Of a stretch of 64,000 bases of DNA, positions 63,821 through 64,000 are shown in pieces. The DNA is from Paenibacillus lycopersici (GTDB lineage Bacteria; Bacillota; Bacilli; Paenibacillales; Paenibacillaceae). The translations under genes were made by a program, and so were the position numbers. Location: assembly GCF_010119935.1 (NCBI RefSeq), contig NZ_CP048209.1, positions 974,001 through 1,038,000 on the forward strand, read 5' to 3'. Within the stretch, counting starts at the first letter, position 1. Each line of letters begins with the position of its first letter. A model generated the notes under the pieces. It ran no database searches and was not told the DNA's origin. It was given only the letters and a program-made list of their open reading frames with translations.

Positions 63821-64000
63821 GTGGCAGAAGCGTATAAACAAGCCGGCGTCGACATCGCGGCGGGCAACGAAGCGGTCGAACGGATGAAGAAGCACGTGAA
63901 GACAACGTTCCGTCCGGAAGTGCTGACGGATCTTGGCGGTTTCGGCGGCTTGTTCGGACTGAACAAAGACAAGTACGAGGAGCCGGTGCTCGTGTCGGGC
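63821..64000 (+). CDS. purM: phosphoribosylformylglycinamidine cyclo-ligase, N-terminal part
   Basis: AIR synthase; the first 60 residues are present and the frame runs off the window. [20 protein letters not shown] then [20 protein letters not shown] matches PurM N-termini. GTG start with AAGGAG (63805-63810) 10 bases upstream. Next in the standard purEKBCSQLFM order. Confidence 0.95.
   Translation, partial: MAEAYKQAGVDIAAGNEAVERMKKHVKTTFRPEVLTDLGGFGGLFGLNKDKYEEPVLVSG

Overview
The window is about 64 kb of a GC-rich Firmicutes chromosome. The gene content, the purEKBCSQLFM order, strong Shine-Dalgarno sequences, frequent TTG/GTG starts and a PurR/guanine-riboswitch pur leader point to Paenibacillaceae (Paenibacillus or Cohnella type). 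That placement is inference from gene families, not from rRNA, none of which is present. No tRNA, rRNA, insertion sequence, prophage or CRISPR array was seen.

Layout. 1-3.8 kb: end of a rhamnose-polysaccharide locus (rfbB end, rfbD, polyprenyl glycosylphosphotransferase, rhamnosyltransferase-like GT2). 3.9-8.7 kb: small housekeeping genes (membrane protein, GNAT, DUF402, signal peptidase I, queG, yneF, folE). 8.8-17 kb: alpha/beta hydrolase, IclR regulator, a glycosyltransferase pair and aconitase. 17-27.7 kb: amidase, ddl, uvsE, fabI, inositol phosphatase, GntR with a DUF5808 membrane protein, hemL and an LCP ligase. 28-33.5 kb: three-gene ABC exporter, BCP peroxiredoxin, two APH-fold kinases. 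33.7-39.7 kb: MoxR, DUF58 and transglutaminase genes. 39.7-46.1 kb: repeat-rich DNA around a bactofilin/M23 peptidase pair and a divergent ParM-like actin. 46.2-50.8 kb: guaA, a secreted foldase and a riboswitch-controlled purine permease. 50.8-53.8 kb: lipoprotein, TetR and an ABC exporter. 53.9-64 kb: the pur operon, running off the window in purM.

How it fits together. Purine supply is the dominant theme: de novo synthesis, guaA and a guanine/hypoxanthine permease, with two guanine-type riboswitches and a pair of PurBoxes. Cell-envelope work is the second theme (rhamnose polysaccharide, LCP, ddl, bactofilin/M23, signal peptidase, foldase).

The least explained content is non-coding. (1) Two long hairpins with identical ends and covarying stems lie between purB/purC and purF/purM. 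(2) A family of about 51/52-bp stem-loop tandem repeats occurs in at least three intergenic sites, including a 16-unit array. (3) The same GTTTCA-N5-TGAAAC inverted repeat lies at the iclR promoter and in the acnA leader. (4) The TetR/ABC promoter is bracketed by paired 16-bp palindromes. Several proteins also carry Ala/Gly/Pro/Ser-rich insertions absent from their families.
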